Source of the DNA: CAZWSE01 sp964636575
GTDB lineage: Bacteria; Pseudomonadota; Alphaproteobacteria; Rhodobacterales; Rhodobacteraceae
Length of the DNA stretch: 27,460 bases
Reading direction: 5' to 3'
NCBI GenBank assembly: GCA_964636575.1
Contig: CAZWSE010000046.1
Coordinates: 1-27,460 of the forward strand
Positions 15,970 to 24,544 of this stretch are shown in pieces. A program made the position numbers and the translations under genes. How positions within the stretch are numbered: the first letter of the stretch is position 1; each line of letters opens with the position of its first letter. The notes under the pieces were generated by a model. It did no database searches. It saw only the letters and a list, made by a program, of their open reading frames with translations, and was not told the origin of the DNA.

Positions 15970-16443
15970 ATGGCGCTGACCCACTTTGATGGCAAGGGGG
16001 ATGCCCATATGGTGGATGTGTCGGACAAGGATGTGACTGCCCGCGTCGCCACGGCTGTCGGATACATCAAGATGGCTGCGGAAACGCTTGGTATTATTAC
16101 CCAAGGCACCGCCAAGAAAGGTGATGTTTTGGGGGTCGCAAGGCTTGCTGGCATTATGGCGGCCAAAAAGACGTCTGATTTGATTCCGCTCTGTCATCCC
16201 TTGCCGATTACCAAGGTCTCAGTCGACCTGACCCCTGATCCTGATTTGCCCGGTGTGCGCATTGAAGCGACTGTCAAAACCACGGGACAAACAGGCGTCG
16301 AGATGGAAGCGCTGACGGCCGTGAATGTCGCTGCCCTGACCGTCTATGACATGACCAAGGCTGTCGACAAGATGATGGAAATCGGCGGCGTGCATGTGAC
16401 GTTGAAAGATGGCGGCAAGTCCGGTCGCTTTACGGCCCCATGA
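15970..16443 (+). CDS. moaC: Cyclic pyranopterin monophosphate synthase
   Basis: Converts the MoaA product (3',8-cyclo-7,8-dihydro-GTP) to cyclic pyranopterin monophosphate, an early step of molybdenum cofactor synthesis. The 157-residue product is the family length and contains MVDVSDKDVTAR, AAKKTSDLIPLCHPLPI, TGVEMEALTAV and AVDKMMEIGGV with the conserved catalytic lysines. It is linked to trpC (one-base gap) and to moeA (4-base overlap), so Moco synthesis genes ride on the trp transcript. Confidence 0.97.
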   Translation: MALTHFDGKGDAHMVDVSDKDVTARVATAVGYIKMAAETLGIITQGTAKKGDVLGVARLAGIMAAKKTSDLIPLCHPLPITKVSVDLTPDPDLPGVRIEATVKTTGQTGVEMEALTAVNVAALTVYDMTKAVDKMMEIGGVHVTLKDGGKSGRFTAP

Positions 16444-17612
16444 TTTCTGTCGATGAGGCGCTTAGCGCGCTCTTTGATCTGGTGTCCCCGTTGCCTGTTG
16501 AAACGGTGTCTTTGCGGGATGCCCATAACCGCGTGTTGGCCCAAAATGTGACTGCCAAGCGCGATCAACCGCCCTTTTCAGCCTCTAGCATGGATGGCTA
16601 TGCGATTCGCGCGGATGAGGCCGAGCGTCATGCCATCTTGAAAGTTGTCGGTGAATCTGCTGCCGGACATCGCTTTGACGGTGTGCTCAAGCCCGGTCAG
16701 GCTGTGCGTATTTTCACGGGCGCCCCGGTGCCTGAGGGCGCTGATTTCGTGGTGATCCAAGAAGATGTCACGCGAAAAGGCGATCTGATCACACTTACGG
16801 CCGAGCATCTGACCAAGAACAATATTCGCGCCAAAGCCACGGATTTTGCCGCTGGCACGACCGTCAAAGCCCCGTTGCGCCTTGGCCCTGCCGAGATTGC
16901 ATTGCTTGCAGGCATGAACATCGGCCAAGTGCCTGTCACCCGTGCGCCGAAGGTGGCGCTTGTGTCGACCGGAGACGAGCTTGTGATGCCGGGGGAAACC
17001 CCGTCTGAGGACCAGATTATAGTGTCTAACACATTCGGGCTGCGTGCTATGCTGCTGGCGATGGGTGTTGAGGTTCAGATGATGCCAATCGGGCGCGATA
17101 CGCCGGAGGCTCTGCACTCAGTTTTGCGTATGGCGCAGGGCGCCGATTTGATTGTGACCATTGGCGGCGCCTCTGTCGGAGACCATGATCTTGTGGGCAA
17201 GGTTGCAGCCGAGATGGGCTTGGACCAGTCGTTCTATAAGGTCGCGATGCGCCCCGGCAAGCCCCTTATGGCGGGCCGGATTGGCGATGCGATGATGATT
17301 GGTCTGCCGGGCAACCCTGTGTCCGCGATGGTGTGCGGGCATGTTTTTCTGGCCCCTGTGATCCGCGCGATGCAAGGACTGCCTGCCGTGGCGGCGGAAC
17401 GCGTTATGATGCCATTGTCTGCGCCGATGGGCGCGAACGGGCCGCGCGAACACTATATGCGTGGGGTTGCCGCGGGCGGGCTCGTTGCGCCGCTGGACCG
17501 TCAGGACAGTTCTTTGCTGTCGGTATTTGCGCAATCCAATGCTTTGATCGTGCGCCCCATCGATGATCCTGCGCGGAATGTTGATGATTTGGTCCCTGTT
17601 ATTCTTTTGTAA
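16440..17612 (+). CDS. moeA: Molybdopterin molybdenumtransferase
   Basis: Inserts molybdate into adenylylated molybdopterin, the last common step of Moco synthesis. The 390-residue protein has every hallmark: SSMDGYAIRADE, FTGAPVPEGADFVV, VSTGDEL, the MPT-binding GGASVGDHD, and RPGKPLMAG...GLPGNPVSAM. Length is normal. It begins in a 4-base overlap with moaC. Its stop lies 83 bases before lexA, and the lexA promoter starts only 23 bases after it, so lexA can be expressed separately. Confidence 0.97.
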   Translation: MISVDEALSALFDLVSPLPVETVSLRDAHNRVLAQNVTAKRDQPPFSASSMDGYAIRADEAERHAILKVVGESAAGHRFDGVLKPGQAVRIFTGAPVPEGADFVVIQEDVTRKGDLITLTAEHLTKNNIRAKATDFAAGTTVKAPLRLGPAEIALLAGMNIGQVPVTRAPKVALVSTGDELVMPGETPSEDQIIVSNTFGLRAMLLAMGVEVQMMPIGRDTPEALHSVLRMAQGADLIVTIGGASVGDHDLVGKVAAEMGLDQSFYKVAMRPGKPLMAGRIGDAMMIGLPGNPVSAMVCGHVFLAPVIRAMQGLPAVAAERVMMPLSAPMGANGPREHYMRGVAAGGLVAPLDRQDSSLLSVFAQSNALIVRPIDDPARNVDDLVPVILL

Positions 17613-17635
17613 ACCTGTTCTTGGTTAAGCTGTTG

Positions 17636-17664
17636 TTGACACAAACCAAGAACACAAATAGAAC
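17636..17664 (+). promoter_or_regulatory. lexA promoter (-35/-10) overlapped by SOS box
   Basis: TTGACA at 17636-17641 is a perfect -35; after a 17-base spacer comes TAGAAC at 17659-17664 as -10 (4 of 6 matches). The SOS box occupies the spacer and the whole -10, which is a textbook repressor position. Confidence 0.8.
17650..17664 (+). promoter_or_regulatory. Alphaproteobacterial LexA (SOS) box
   Basis: GAAC-ACAAATA-GAAC, i.e. GAAC-N7-GAAC, the complement of the direct repeat GTTC-N7-GTTC known as the LexA target in alphaproteobacteria. Both half sites are exact. It lies 32 bases upstream of the lexA ATG, so LexA is expected to repress its own gene. Confidence 0.9.
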
Positions 17665-17695
17665 AAAGGGATATCTGACAGTTGAGGGCCAGAGC

Positions 17696-18394
17696 ATGTT
17701 GACCAAAAAACAACTCGATTTGCTGAACTTTATTCAAAAACGCGTCCAGCGTGATGGGGTTCCGCCAAGTTTTGACGAAATGAAAGAAGCGCTGGATTTG
17801 CGCAGTAAGTCGGGCATTCACCGCCTGATCACCGCCTTGGAAGAACGCGGCTTTATCCGCCGTCTTGCCCACCGCGCGCGTGCGATTGAAATTGTGAAGC
17901 TGCCTGAAAGCATGGGCGGCGCGCCGACCGCTGGCTTTACGCCGAAGGTTATTCAGGGCGACAAGCCTGACAGTCCGCCCCCGTCAAATGCGATCCCTGT
18001 TCAGATCAACGCGATGGAATTGCCTGTGATGGGCCGTATTGCTGCCGGTGTTCCGATTGAGGCCATTTCGCAGGTGTCCCATTCTGTCGCCGTTCCCGGT
18101 GAGATGCTGCGCGGTGTCGGCGATCATTACGCTTTGGAAGTCAAAGGCGATTCCATGATTGATGCCGGTATCAACGACGGTGATGTCGTTGTGATCCGTG
18201 AGATCAACACCGCTGACAACGGCGATATTGTTGTGGCCTTGGTCGAAGACCATGAAGCCACTTTGAAACGGTTCTACCGCCGTGGCGATGCCATCGCCTT
18301 GGAAGCCGCCAACCCTGCCTATGAGACCCGCATGTTCCCGCATGATCAGGTGAAAGTGCAGGGCAAGCTGGTTGGGTTGATCCGCACCTATTGA
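17696..18394 (+). CDS. lexA: SOS regulator LexA
   Basis: Repressor of DNA-damage genes that self-cleaves when RecA is activated. The 232-residue protein has an N-terminal winged helix (about 1-70: LTKKQLDLLNFI, SFDEMKEALDL, SGIHRLITALEERGFI), a long linker of alphaproteobacterial type, and a S24-type peptidase domain. The cleavage bond is Ala117-Gly118 in GRIAAGVP; the catalytic dyad is Ser153 (GDSMIDAG) and Lys191 (ATLKRFYR). I start at ATG 17696, which has GAGGG eight bases upstream and matches the family N-terminus; a longer in-frame reading from 17621 would run through its own operator. It is the gene after moeA and ends at a hairpin terminator. Confidence 0.97.
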   Translation: MLTKKQLDLLNFIQKRVQRDGVPPSFDEMKEALDLRSKSGIHRLITALEERGFIRRLAHRARAIEIVKLPESMGGAPTAGFTPKVIQGDKPDSPPPSNAIPVQINAMELPVMGRIAAGVPIEAISQVSHSVAVPGEMLRGVGDHYALEVKGDSMIDAGINDGDVVVIREINTADNGDIVVALVEDHEATLKRFYRRGDAIALEAANPAYETRMFPHDQVKVQGKLVGLIRTY

Positions 18395-18419
18395 GATTTC
18401 AAGTTATGCAGTCGAAAGG

Positions 18420-18444
18420 GGCGGCCTTCGCGGGTCGCCTTTTT
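18420..18444 (+). terminator. Rho-independent terminator of lexA
   Basis: GGCGGCC (18420-18426) pairs with GGTCGCC (18433-18439) around a TTCGCG loop, seven pairs with one G-T, followed by TTTTT to 18444. The T-run ends at the comEC stop codon, so the hairpin separates the convergent genes. Confidence 0.8.
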
Positions 18445-20462
18445 CATTGGTTCCAGAGCCTTTGCCCCGACACGTCCCGCGCTGTGGTTGTCTGCACTTT
18501 GGTTCCTTGTGCTGAGATGGCCAGACTGCCTGTTTGGCTAAGCCGTTTGGGATCATAGATATCGCACCCTTTTGGCATGTTTGTCGCCGCAACACTGGTC
18601 ACCACAATCGGGTTTTTCGCGCATAGCGACGTGTCAAACCCTGCCAGCGCACGCTTGCCGGACAGATGCACCAAGGGGCGTCCTCCGATCATTGCCTGTT
18701 CCGGCCATTTCGCGGCTGCGCTTTCCTGATCGCTGCCGTCTCCATCGTTTTCCAACCAGTTCTCAGCCACAAACCCTGCCCCTTTGGGTTTGGACACGGC
18801 CCGCCCTTGGTCGGTCATGATGCTGATCAAGGTGCCGCTGTCTGCGATAAGCACTTGTGGTCGTTCCGCCTGTCCCCAAAGCAAAAATGACCCGATGACC
18901 GGTATCAGTCCCAAACTGCGCACCCGCCCTTGCCACAGAATGATGAACAGGCACCCCAAGGCCATCATCGGCAGTACATACGATGGCGGCCCGGCGACAA
19001 AGCCGCGCGCGCCCTCTAGGCTTGAGACCCATGCCGCCACGCTTAGGATCCATTGCAAACCAAGGCCCATGACCCAAAGTCCCCATGCCTCTAGCCCGAA
19101 GGGTGCAAGGCAGGCTGCGACCACGGCTGCGGGCATGACCATCACCCCCATGAGCGGCACTGAAGACAGGTTGGCGATTAGCCCGTAGCGGGAGAATGCG
19201 TTGAAATGTGCCGCCCCGATGGGGGCTGTCGCAAAGCCTGCCACGGCCGATGAGATCACCACTGACAGAACCCCGTTGACCCATTTCGGCAACCTGTACA
19301 TCCGTCTGTCGCGCAGCCCCGCGAAGACGGCCACAAGCGCCGTTGTGGCTGCGAATGACATCTGGAACCCTGGACCCATAAGGGCTTGCGGCCATATGCA
19401 CAGCACGAGGATTGCCGCCATTGCCACCCCGCGCAGGCTAAGCGCCCGTCTGTCGAGTGTGATCGCTACAAGCGCTACGGCCACCATGATATAGGCCCGC
19501 TGCGTTGCGATATTCCCCCCTGACAGCATCAGGTATCCGGTCGCGACCACGAGCGCGAGGATTGCCGAGAGTTTTTTGGCTGGTAGCCTAAGCCCCCAGC
19601 TGGGTATCGCTGCGAACCCTATGCGAAAGCTCGCGAAGACGAAGCCTGCTAGGATGCCCATGTGCAGCCCTGAGATTGCCAGTAGGTGCGCCAGATTGCT
19701 GATCCGCAGGTCTTCGAGCGTGTCTTGACTGATGGCGCTTCTGTCGCCTGTGGTCATGGCTGTCGCGAACCCGCCAAGATCACCCTTGAGAACCGCTTGG
19801 ACGCGCGCTGATCCCGCCATTCTGATCCGGAAAATCAGGTTTTCTGAAGGGTTAGGCGCCGCAGAGTAGAGCACCGGCACCCGTGTGTACCCGACCCCGC
19901 CCAAGCCTTGGAACCATGCGTGGCGTTGGAAATCGAAACCGCCGGGTTCTACCGGGCCTTGCGGTGGTGAGATATGGGCGGTGGTCATGATGCGCCCGCC
20001 GGGGAGGACGTCGAGCCCTGCGGCCTTGCCGTGCAGCGATATGCGGACTTTATACGGTGTCCGTTCAGGTGATGTGTCGCGTAACACCACCCTGTCGAGC
20101 GTCAGTCGCACCGCGTCGCTGGCTGATTTGTCCATCGCGATGATCCGGCCCTCGACGGGACCGTAGTAGCGCCAGCTGAGCTTTGGGTGGTCGTATTGAT
20201 GTGCCCTGAACCCTGCGATGTTGAAGCCGAGTGCGGCGATGGTCAGTGCGTAGAAAAAGGGGGCATATGCGGGGTTGCTTATGCGGCCTATCCCCCAGAA
20301 CAGCAGACCCGCTAAGGCAACGCCGATGTAGTGCGCCTTGTCCGGTTCAAACCTGAGCATAAAGTATGCCCCGATCCCCAGTGCGAGGCAGACCGGCACC
20401 CAGCCGAACAGATGCCCCCTTTGGCGCAATAACGAGCTTTCGATTTGGGCGAATGCCCCCAT
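18444..20462 (-). CDS. comEC: ComEC/Rec2 family DNA-uptake channel protein
   Basis: Inner-membrane protein expected to carry single-stranded DNA into the cell in natural transformation. From ATG 20462 (AGGGG six bases upstream) the product is 672 residues, with many membrane helices. The N-terminal DUF4131-like part (about 20-200) includes GRIIAMDKSASDAVRLTLDRV. The competence domain (PF03772) follows, marked by NLAHLLAISGLHMGILAG and TQRAYIM. After about residue 510 comes a short soluble tail (VLIADSGTLISIMTDQGR...) that resembles the start of the beta-lactamase-like domain but lacks its HxHxDH metal motif. Convergent with lexA and divergent from gltX, with 79 bases between starts. An ATG at 20501 adds 13 residues and has no ribosome site. 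Confidence 0.92.
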   Translation of the reverse strand: MGAFAQIESSLLRQRGHLFGWVPVCLALGIGAYFMLRFEPDKAHYIGVALAGLLFWGIGRISNPAYAPFFYALTIAALGFNIAGFRAHQYDHPKLSWRYYGPVEGRIIAMDKSASDAVRLTLDRVVLRDTSPERTPYKVRISLHGKAAGLDVLPGGRIMTTAHISPPQGPVEPGGFDFQRHAWFQGLGGVGYTRVPVLYSAAPNPSENLIFRIRMAGSARVQAVLKGDLGGFATAMTTGDRSAISQDTLEDLRISNLAHLLAISGLHMGILAGFVFASFRIGFAAIPSWGLRLPAKKLSAILALVVATGYLMLSGGNIATQRAYIMVAVALVAITLDRRALSLRGVAMAAILVLCIWPQALMGPGFQMSFAATTALVAVFAGLRDRRMYRLPKWVNGVLSVVISSAVAGFATAPIGAAHFNAFSRYGLIANLSSVPLMGVMVMPAAVVAACLAPFGLEAWGLWVMGLGLQWILSVAAWVSSLEGARGFVAGPPSYVLPMMALGCLFIILWQGRVRSLGLIPVIGSFLLWGQAERPQVLIADSGTLISIMTDQGRAVSKPKGAGFVAENWLENDGDGSDQESAAAKWPEQAMIGGRPLVHLSGKRALAGFDTSLCAKNPIVVTSVAATNMPKGCDIYDPKRLSQTGSLAISAQGTKVQTTTARDVSGQRLWNQ

Positions 20463-20541
20463 GCTTGCCCCTTGGTTCTGGCTTGGATAGATAGGCCCCA
20501 ACCCTTACCCCGTTCATGGTTAGTGAAAGATTAAGATCCGC

Positions 20542-21942
20542 ATGTCCAAGCCTGTTGTCACCCGTTTCGCGCCCTCTCCGACTGGGTATTTGCACATTGG
20601 CGGCGCGCGCACTGCTTTGTTCAACTGGCTCTATGCCCGTGGGCGTGGCGGGACGTTTTTGCTGCGCATCGAGGACACGGACCGTGCCCGATCAACCCCT
20701 GAAGCCACCGCTGCTATTTTGCAGGGCATGGCGTGGTTGGGGCTCGACCATGATGGCGATGTGATCAGCCAGTTTGAGCGTGCAGACCGCCATGCGGAGG
20801 TGGCTCATGATCTTCTGGCCCAAGGCAAGGCCTATAAGTGCTTTTCGAGCCAAGACGAGATTGCAGCCTTCCGCGAGGCAGCTAAGGCAGAAGGCAAGTC
20901 CACCCTGTTCAAAAGCCCGTGGCGCGATGCTGATCCTGCGAGCTTTCCGGATGCCCCGTTTGTGGTGCGGATCAAATCACCCGACGAAGGCCAGACCGTT
21001 ATTCGCGACCAAGTGCAGGGCGATGTGACCATTCGCAACGACCAGTTGGACGATATGGTGCTTTTGCGCGCGGATGGCACGCCTGTTTATATGCTGGCGG
21101 TTGTGGTCGATGACTATGATATGGGCGTGACCCATGTGATCCGTGGCGATGACCATTTGAACAATGCTGCCCGTCAGATGATGATTTACCACGCGATGGG
21201 CTGGGACCTGCCCGTTTATGCTCATATCCCACTGATCCACGGGCCGGACGGGAAAAAGCTATCCAAACGGCATGGCGCTTTGGGTGCGCAAGAATACCAA
21301 GGTATGGGCTATCCAGCGGCGGGTATGCGCAACTATCTTGCCCGTTTGGGGTGGAGCCACGGGGATGACGAGTTTTTCACCGACGCGCAGGCTTTGGAAT
21401 GGTTTGATCTGGGCGGTATTGGCAAGAGCCCTGCCCGTTTTGATACGGCCAAGCTCGAAAATCTGAGCGGTCAGCATATTGCTGCGTCAGATGACGCTGC
21501 ATTGCGGAAAGAGATTGAAGCCTATTTGGACGTATCTGGGGAAGCCGCTTTGACTGACGCGCAGTCACAAGGTCTTGAAGCGGCTATGTATTGCCTTAAA
21601 GAACGCAGCCGCACTTTTCCAGAACTTCTTGATAAGGCGGCATTTGTCTTGGCAAGCCGACCGATTGTACCGGACGAGAAATCTGCGAAAAATCTCGACT
21701 CTGTATCCCGTGGTATACTGAACGAATTGACGCCGCATCTGCAAAATGTTAGCTGGACCCGAGACGACTTAGAGACGGTCATGGCTGGGTTTTGCGAAGC
21801 CCATGACACCAAGTTCGGCAAGCTGGCCGGCCCGTTGCGGGCAGCCCTCGCAGGACGCGCCGTGACCCCATCTGTCTACGATATGATGCTAGTATTGGGC
21901 CGCGATGAAACACTGGCCCGTTTAAATGACGCCGGTGCCTGA
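20542..21942 (+). CDS. gltX: Glutamyl-tRNA synthetase
   Basis: Charges tRNA-Glu in the cytoplasm. The 466-residue class I synthetase has FAPSPTGYLHIGG (HIGH motif, residues 9-21), LLRIEDTDRAR, VIRGDDHLNN and the KMSKS-type loop KLSKR at 239-243. Length fits bacterial GluRS. Many alphaproteobacteria have two GltX copies; whether this one is discriminating cannot be told here. It diverges from comEC and is followed by gltA after 116 bases; CTATAC at about 21972 could be part of a separate gltA promoter. Confidence 0.95.
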   Translation: MSKPVVTRFAPSPTGYLHIGGARTALFNWLYARGRGGTFLLRIEDTDRARSTPEATAAILQGMAWLGLDHDGDVISQFERADRHAEVAHDLLAQGKAYKCFSSQDEIAAFREAAKAEGKSTLFKSPWRDADPASFPDAPFVVRIKSPDEGQTVIRDQVQGDVTIRNDQLDDMVLLRADGTPVYMLAVVVDDYDMGVTHVIRGDDHLNNAARQMMIYHAMGWDLPVYAHIPLIHGPDGKKLSKRHGALGAQEYQGMGYPAAGMRNYLARLGWSHGDDEFFTDAQALEWFDLGGIGKSPARFDTAKLENLSGQHIAASDDAALRKEIEAYLDVSGEAALTDAQSQGLEAAMYCLKERSRTFPELLDKAAFVLASRPIVPDEKSAKNLDSVSRGILNELTPHLQNVSWTRDDLETVMAGFCEAHDTKFGKLAGPLRAALAGRAVTPSVYDMMLVLGRDETLARLNDAGA

Positions 21943-22058
21943 AGGACGTTAAGTTTTTCGTAGGCTGCACCCTATACCACGACTGCGCTGAACAGCCGGT
22001 GCGATTGCGAAAAAGCCTATTGAGGCTTTGCAACGCCCTGAATTTGAAAGGGAACGAC

Positions 22059-23354
22059 ATGACGGATGCAAAAAAGACTGCCACGCTGAGCTTGGATGGA
22101 AAAGACTATGACCTACCGGTCTATTCCCCGACCGCTGGCCCCGATGTCATCGACATTCGCAAGCTTTACGGTCAGGCCGATGTGTTCACCTATGACCCTG
22201 GTTTTACCTCGACCGCCGCTTGCGACAGCACGATCACCTTCATTGACGGTGAAAAAGGTGAATTGCTACACCGTGGCTATCCAATCGATCAACTGGCTGA
22301 AAAGTCTCATTATTTAGAAGTGTGCTATCTGCTGTTGTATGGTGAGTTGCCCTCTGCCGCAGCGCTTGAAAAGTTCGAGCATACGATCACCAACCACACA
22401 ATGCTCCACGAGCAAATGCAGAACTTCTTCCGCGGGTTCCGCCGTGATGCGCACCCGATGGCCATTATGACCGGTGTTGTTGGCGCGATGTCTGCATTTT
22501 ATCACGACAGCACCGACATCAGCGATGAGCACCAGCGCGAAGTTGCGTCGCATCGCTTGATCGCCAAGATGCCAACCATTGCCGCTTGGGCCTACAAATA
22601 TTCAATCGGGCAGCCGTTTGTCTATCCGCGCAATGATCTGGACTATGCGTCAAACTTCTTGCGGATGTGCTTTGCGGTGCCTGCCGAAGACTATGTGGTT
22701 GATCCGATCCTAAGCCGTGCGATGGACCGTATCTTTACTCTACACGCCGATCACGAGCAGAACGCATCGACATCGACTGTACGTCTTGCGTCTTCATCCG
22801 GAGCCAACCCTTTTGCCTGTATCGCTGCGGGTATTGCCTGTCTTTGGGGCCCTGCCCACGGTGGCGCGAACCAAGCCTGTCTTGAGATGCTGAAGGAAAT
22901 CGGCAGCGTTGACCGGATCCCTGAGTTTATCGCCCGTGCGAAAGACAAGAACGATGATTACCGCCTGATGGGTTTTGGCCACCGCGTGTACAAGAACTTT
23001 GACCCGCGTGCGACCGTGATGAAGAAGTCCGCCGACGAGGTGCTTGAGCTTTTGGGCGTTGAGAACAACCCGCTGTTGCAGGTCGCGATGGAGCTTGAGA
23101 AGCAAGCTCTTGCCGATCCGTACTTTGCTGAAAAGAAATTGTTCCCGAATGTCGATTTCTATTCTGGCATTATCCTCGAAGCGATGGGCTTTCCGACATC
23201 CATGTTCACGCCCATTTTCGCCCTGTCCCGCACGGTTGGTTGGGTGAGCCAGTGGCAGGAAATGATCGCTGATCCGCAAAACAAGATCGGCCGTCCACGT
23301 CAGCTCTATCTGGGCGCCACGGCGCGCGACTACGTGGACATCGAAAGCCGGTAA
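22059..23354 (+). CDS. gltA: Citrate synthase
   Basis: Condenses oxaloacetate and acetyl-CoA at the entry of the TCA cycle. The 431-residue product is of the large, NADH-type bacterial class. Active-site regions are present: GPAHGGANQACLEML (His), MGFGHRVYKNFDPRA (His and Arg) and NVDFYSGIIL (Asp). ATG 22059 has AAAGGGA about seven bases upstream; a GTG-initiated in-frame extension from 21999 shows no family similarity. It ends just before a strong terminator and is probably a single-gene or gltX-gltA transcript. Confidence 0.97.
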   Translation: MTDAKKTATLSLDGKDYDLPVYSPTAGPDVIDIRKLYGQADVFTYDPGFTSTAACDSTITFIDGEKGELLHRGYPIDQLAEKSHYLEVCYLLLYGELPSAAALEKFEHTITNHTMLHEQMQNFFRGFRRDAHPMAIMTGVVGAMSAFYHDSTDISDEHQREVASHRLIAKMPTIAAWAYKYSIGQPFVYPRNDLDYASNFLRMCFAVPAEDYVVDPILSRAMDRIFTLHADHEQNASTSTVRLASSSGANPFACIAAGIACLWGPAHGGANQACLEMLKEIGSVDRIPEFIARAKDKNDDYRLMGFGHRVYKNFDPRATVMKKSADEVLELLGVENNPLLQVAMELEKQALADPYFAEKKLFPNVDFYSGIILEAMGFPTSMFTPIFALSRTVGWVSQWQEMIADPQNKIGRPRQLYLGATARDYVDIESR

Positions 23355-23366
23355 ATGCCCCTTTAG

Positions 23367-23399
23367 AATGGCGCAAAGTGAGCACTTTGCGCCATTTTT
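23367..23399 (+). terminator. Strong Rho-independent terminator after gltA
   Basis: AATGGCGCAAAG (23367-23378) and CTTTGCGCCATT (23385-23396) are a perfect 12-pair stem with loop TGAGCA, followed by a T-run to 23399. Confidence 0.92.
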
Positions 23400-23422
23400 A
23401 CAGAGAATCATTGGTTAATAGT

Positions 23423-23428
23423 TTGACA
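23423..23428 (+). promoter_or_regulatory. Possible -35 element for the RTX gene
   Basis: A perfect TTGACA lies between the gltA terminator and the RTX gene, 160 bases upstream of its start. A second TTGACT is at 23433-23438. No convincing -10 follows either at 16-18 bases, so the promoter is only suggested. Confidence 0.25.
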
Positions 23429-23530
23429 ATTTTTGACTGCGACTCATGCAGATTGTCGTTATTTTTCAGCTTAAAGCCCGCCTTGTTGCTGCCATTGTTT
23501 CGCCACATTCTCCAATAGAGCCTGAAACTT

Positions 23531-23547
23531 GACGGTGCAGAACCGTC
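23531..23547 (+). other. Perfect small hairpin in the RTX gene leader
   Basis: GACGGT (23531-23536) pairs with ACCGTC (23542-23547) around a GCAGA loop, about 40 bases before the start codon. No T-run follows except CTCTT, so its role (leader structure, weak attenuator or chance) is open. Confidence 0.3.
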
Positions 23548-23588
23548 CTCTTAGCCTTTGATTTGATTGTTAATCAGGGTGCTATGTT

Positions 23589-24506
23589 ATGTTTCAGATA
23601 CTTGCTTTGGCTTTGCCAGGCTTGCTCATTGCCTACGGGCTGGGCGCCTTGATTGAAGACAACGCCACAGATCGCAGTGACGATTTCACAGGCACTGACG
23701 GCGACGACATGATTGATGCTGGCAACGGCGACGATCTGTTAAGCGGCCTTGATGGCGATGACATCCTGATTGGCGGATCAGGCGACGATGGGCTTTCCGG
23801 TGGCGATGGTGATGACATCCTTTTGGGCCAGCAAGACGAAGATGTCCTGCGCGGCGATGCGGGCGATGACTATCTCCAAGGTGGTGTTGGTCAAGACATC
23901 CTGAACGGCGGCACAGGCAGCGACTGGCTGCAAGGTCTCGATGGTGACGATGAAATCCTTGGCATGGGTGGCAATGACATCCTGATCGGTGGCAATCAGT
24001 CAGATACCCTGGAAGGCGGCGCTGGTGATGATCTGCTGGTCGGCGGCATCGGACTTGGGCCTGCGGTTGATCTTGATGAGTTGATCGACATACGCAGTGG
24101 CACCCCTGTTGCAGATGCGCTTGGCGTCGCCGACGAAGACGTGATCCGCCTGCGAGACGACAACGAGGCCGACATCCTTGAAGGTGGCGATGGCGACGAT
24201 ATTCTTGCCCTCGGCACGTCTGACACCGGCACTGGCGGTGCTGGCAACGATGTGTTCGGCCTGCTTGAAAATGCCGGAAATGCAGGTCCTGCCCTGCTGA
24301 CCGACTATGACCCCAGCGAGGACCAACTGGTAATTTTGGTCAGTGACATCAACACCAATTTGAACTTGAGCCTGTCTGACGACAATGGCGATGCCTTGAT
24401 CATGTTGGATCAGAAAGTGCTTGCCCGTGTGTCTGGCGGCACGGGGCAGTTTGCCCTGTCTGATTTGAACGTTGTTGCGCAGTCTTCGATCTCGCTCCCG
24501 ACTTAA
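23589..24506 (+). CDS. RTX (hemolysin-type calcium-binding) repeat protein with N-terminal membrane segment
   Basis: A 305-residue, very acidic protein. Residues 1-22 (FQILALALPGLLIAYGLGALI) are hydrophobic and could be a membrane anchor or uncleaved signal. Residues about 35-152 hold some 13 consecutive nonapeptides of the GGxGxDxLx type (for example AGNGDDLLS, GGSGDDGLS, GGAGDDLLV), which fold as a calcium-bound parallel beta-roll. An insert of roughly 40 residues without repeats follows, then about two more repeats (GGDGDDILA), then a C-terminal domain with LLTDYDPSEDQLVIL, a pattern often seen after RTX arrays in Rhodobacterales proteins. No catalytic domain is visible. No type I secretion genes lie nearby. 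AGGG lies about ten bases before the ATG. Likely a surface or periplasmic calcium-binding protein; function unknown. Confidence 0.85.
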   Translation: MFQILALALPGLLIAYGLGALIEDNATDRSDDFTGTDGDDMIDAGNGDDLLSGLDGDDILIGGSGDDGLSGGDGDDILLGQQDEDVLRGDAGDDYLQGGVGQDILNGGTGSDWLQGLDGDDEILGMGGNDILIGGNQSDTLEGGAGDDLLVGGIGLGPAVDLDELIDIRSGTPVADALGVADEDVIRLRDDNEADILEGGDGDDILALGTSDTGTGGAGNDVFGLLENAGNAGPALLTDYDPSEDQLVILVSDINTNLNLSLSDDNGDALIMLDQKVLARVSGGTGQFALSDLNVVAQSSISLPT

Positions 24507-24544
24507 ACCTTACAAAAGAACAAGAAAACGATAGGACGAACCCC

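Noticed and set aside
17617..17631. GTTC-containing stretch just after moeA as an additional LexA site
   Set aside because: GTTC is present once, but no second GTTC follows after seven bases.
20513..20527. GTTC-N7-GTGA ahead of gltX as a second SOS box
   Set aside because: The second half site has two mismatches to GTTC; not credible without support.
23690..24055. Tandem DNA repeats suggesting a CRISPR-like or satellite array
   Set aside because: The periodicity is about 27 bases and comes from the RTX nonapeptides; there are no unique spacers.
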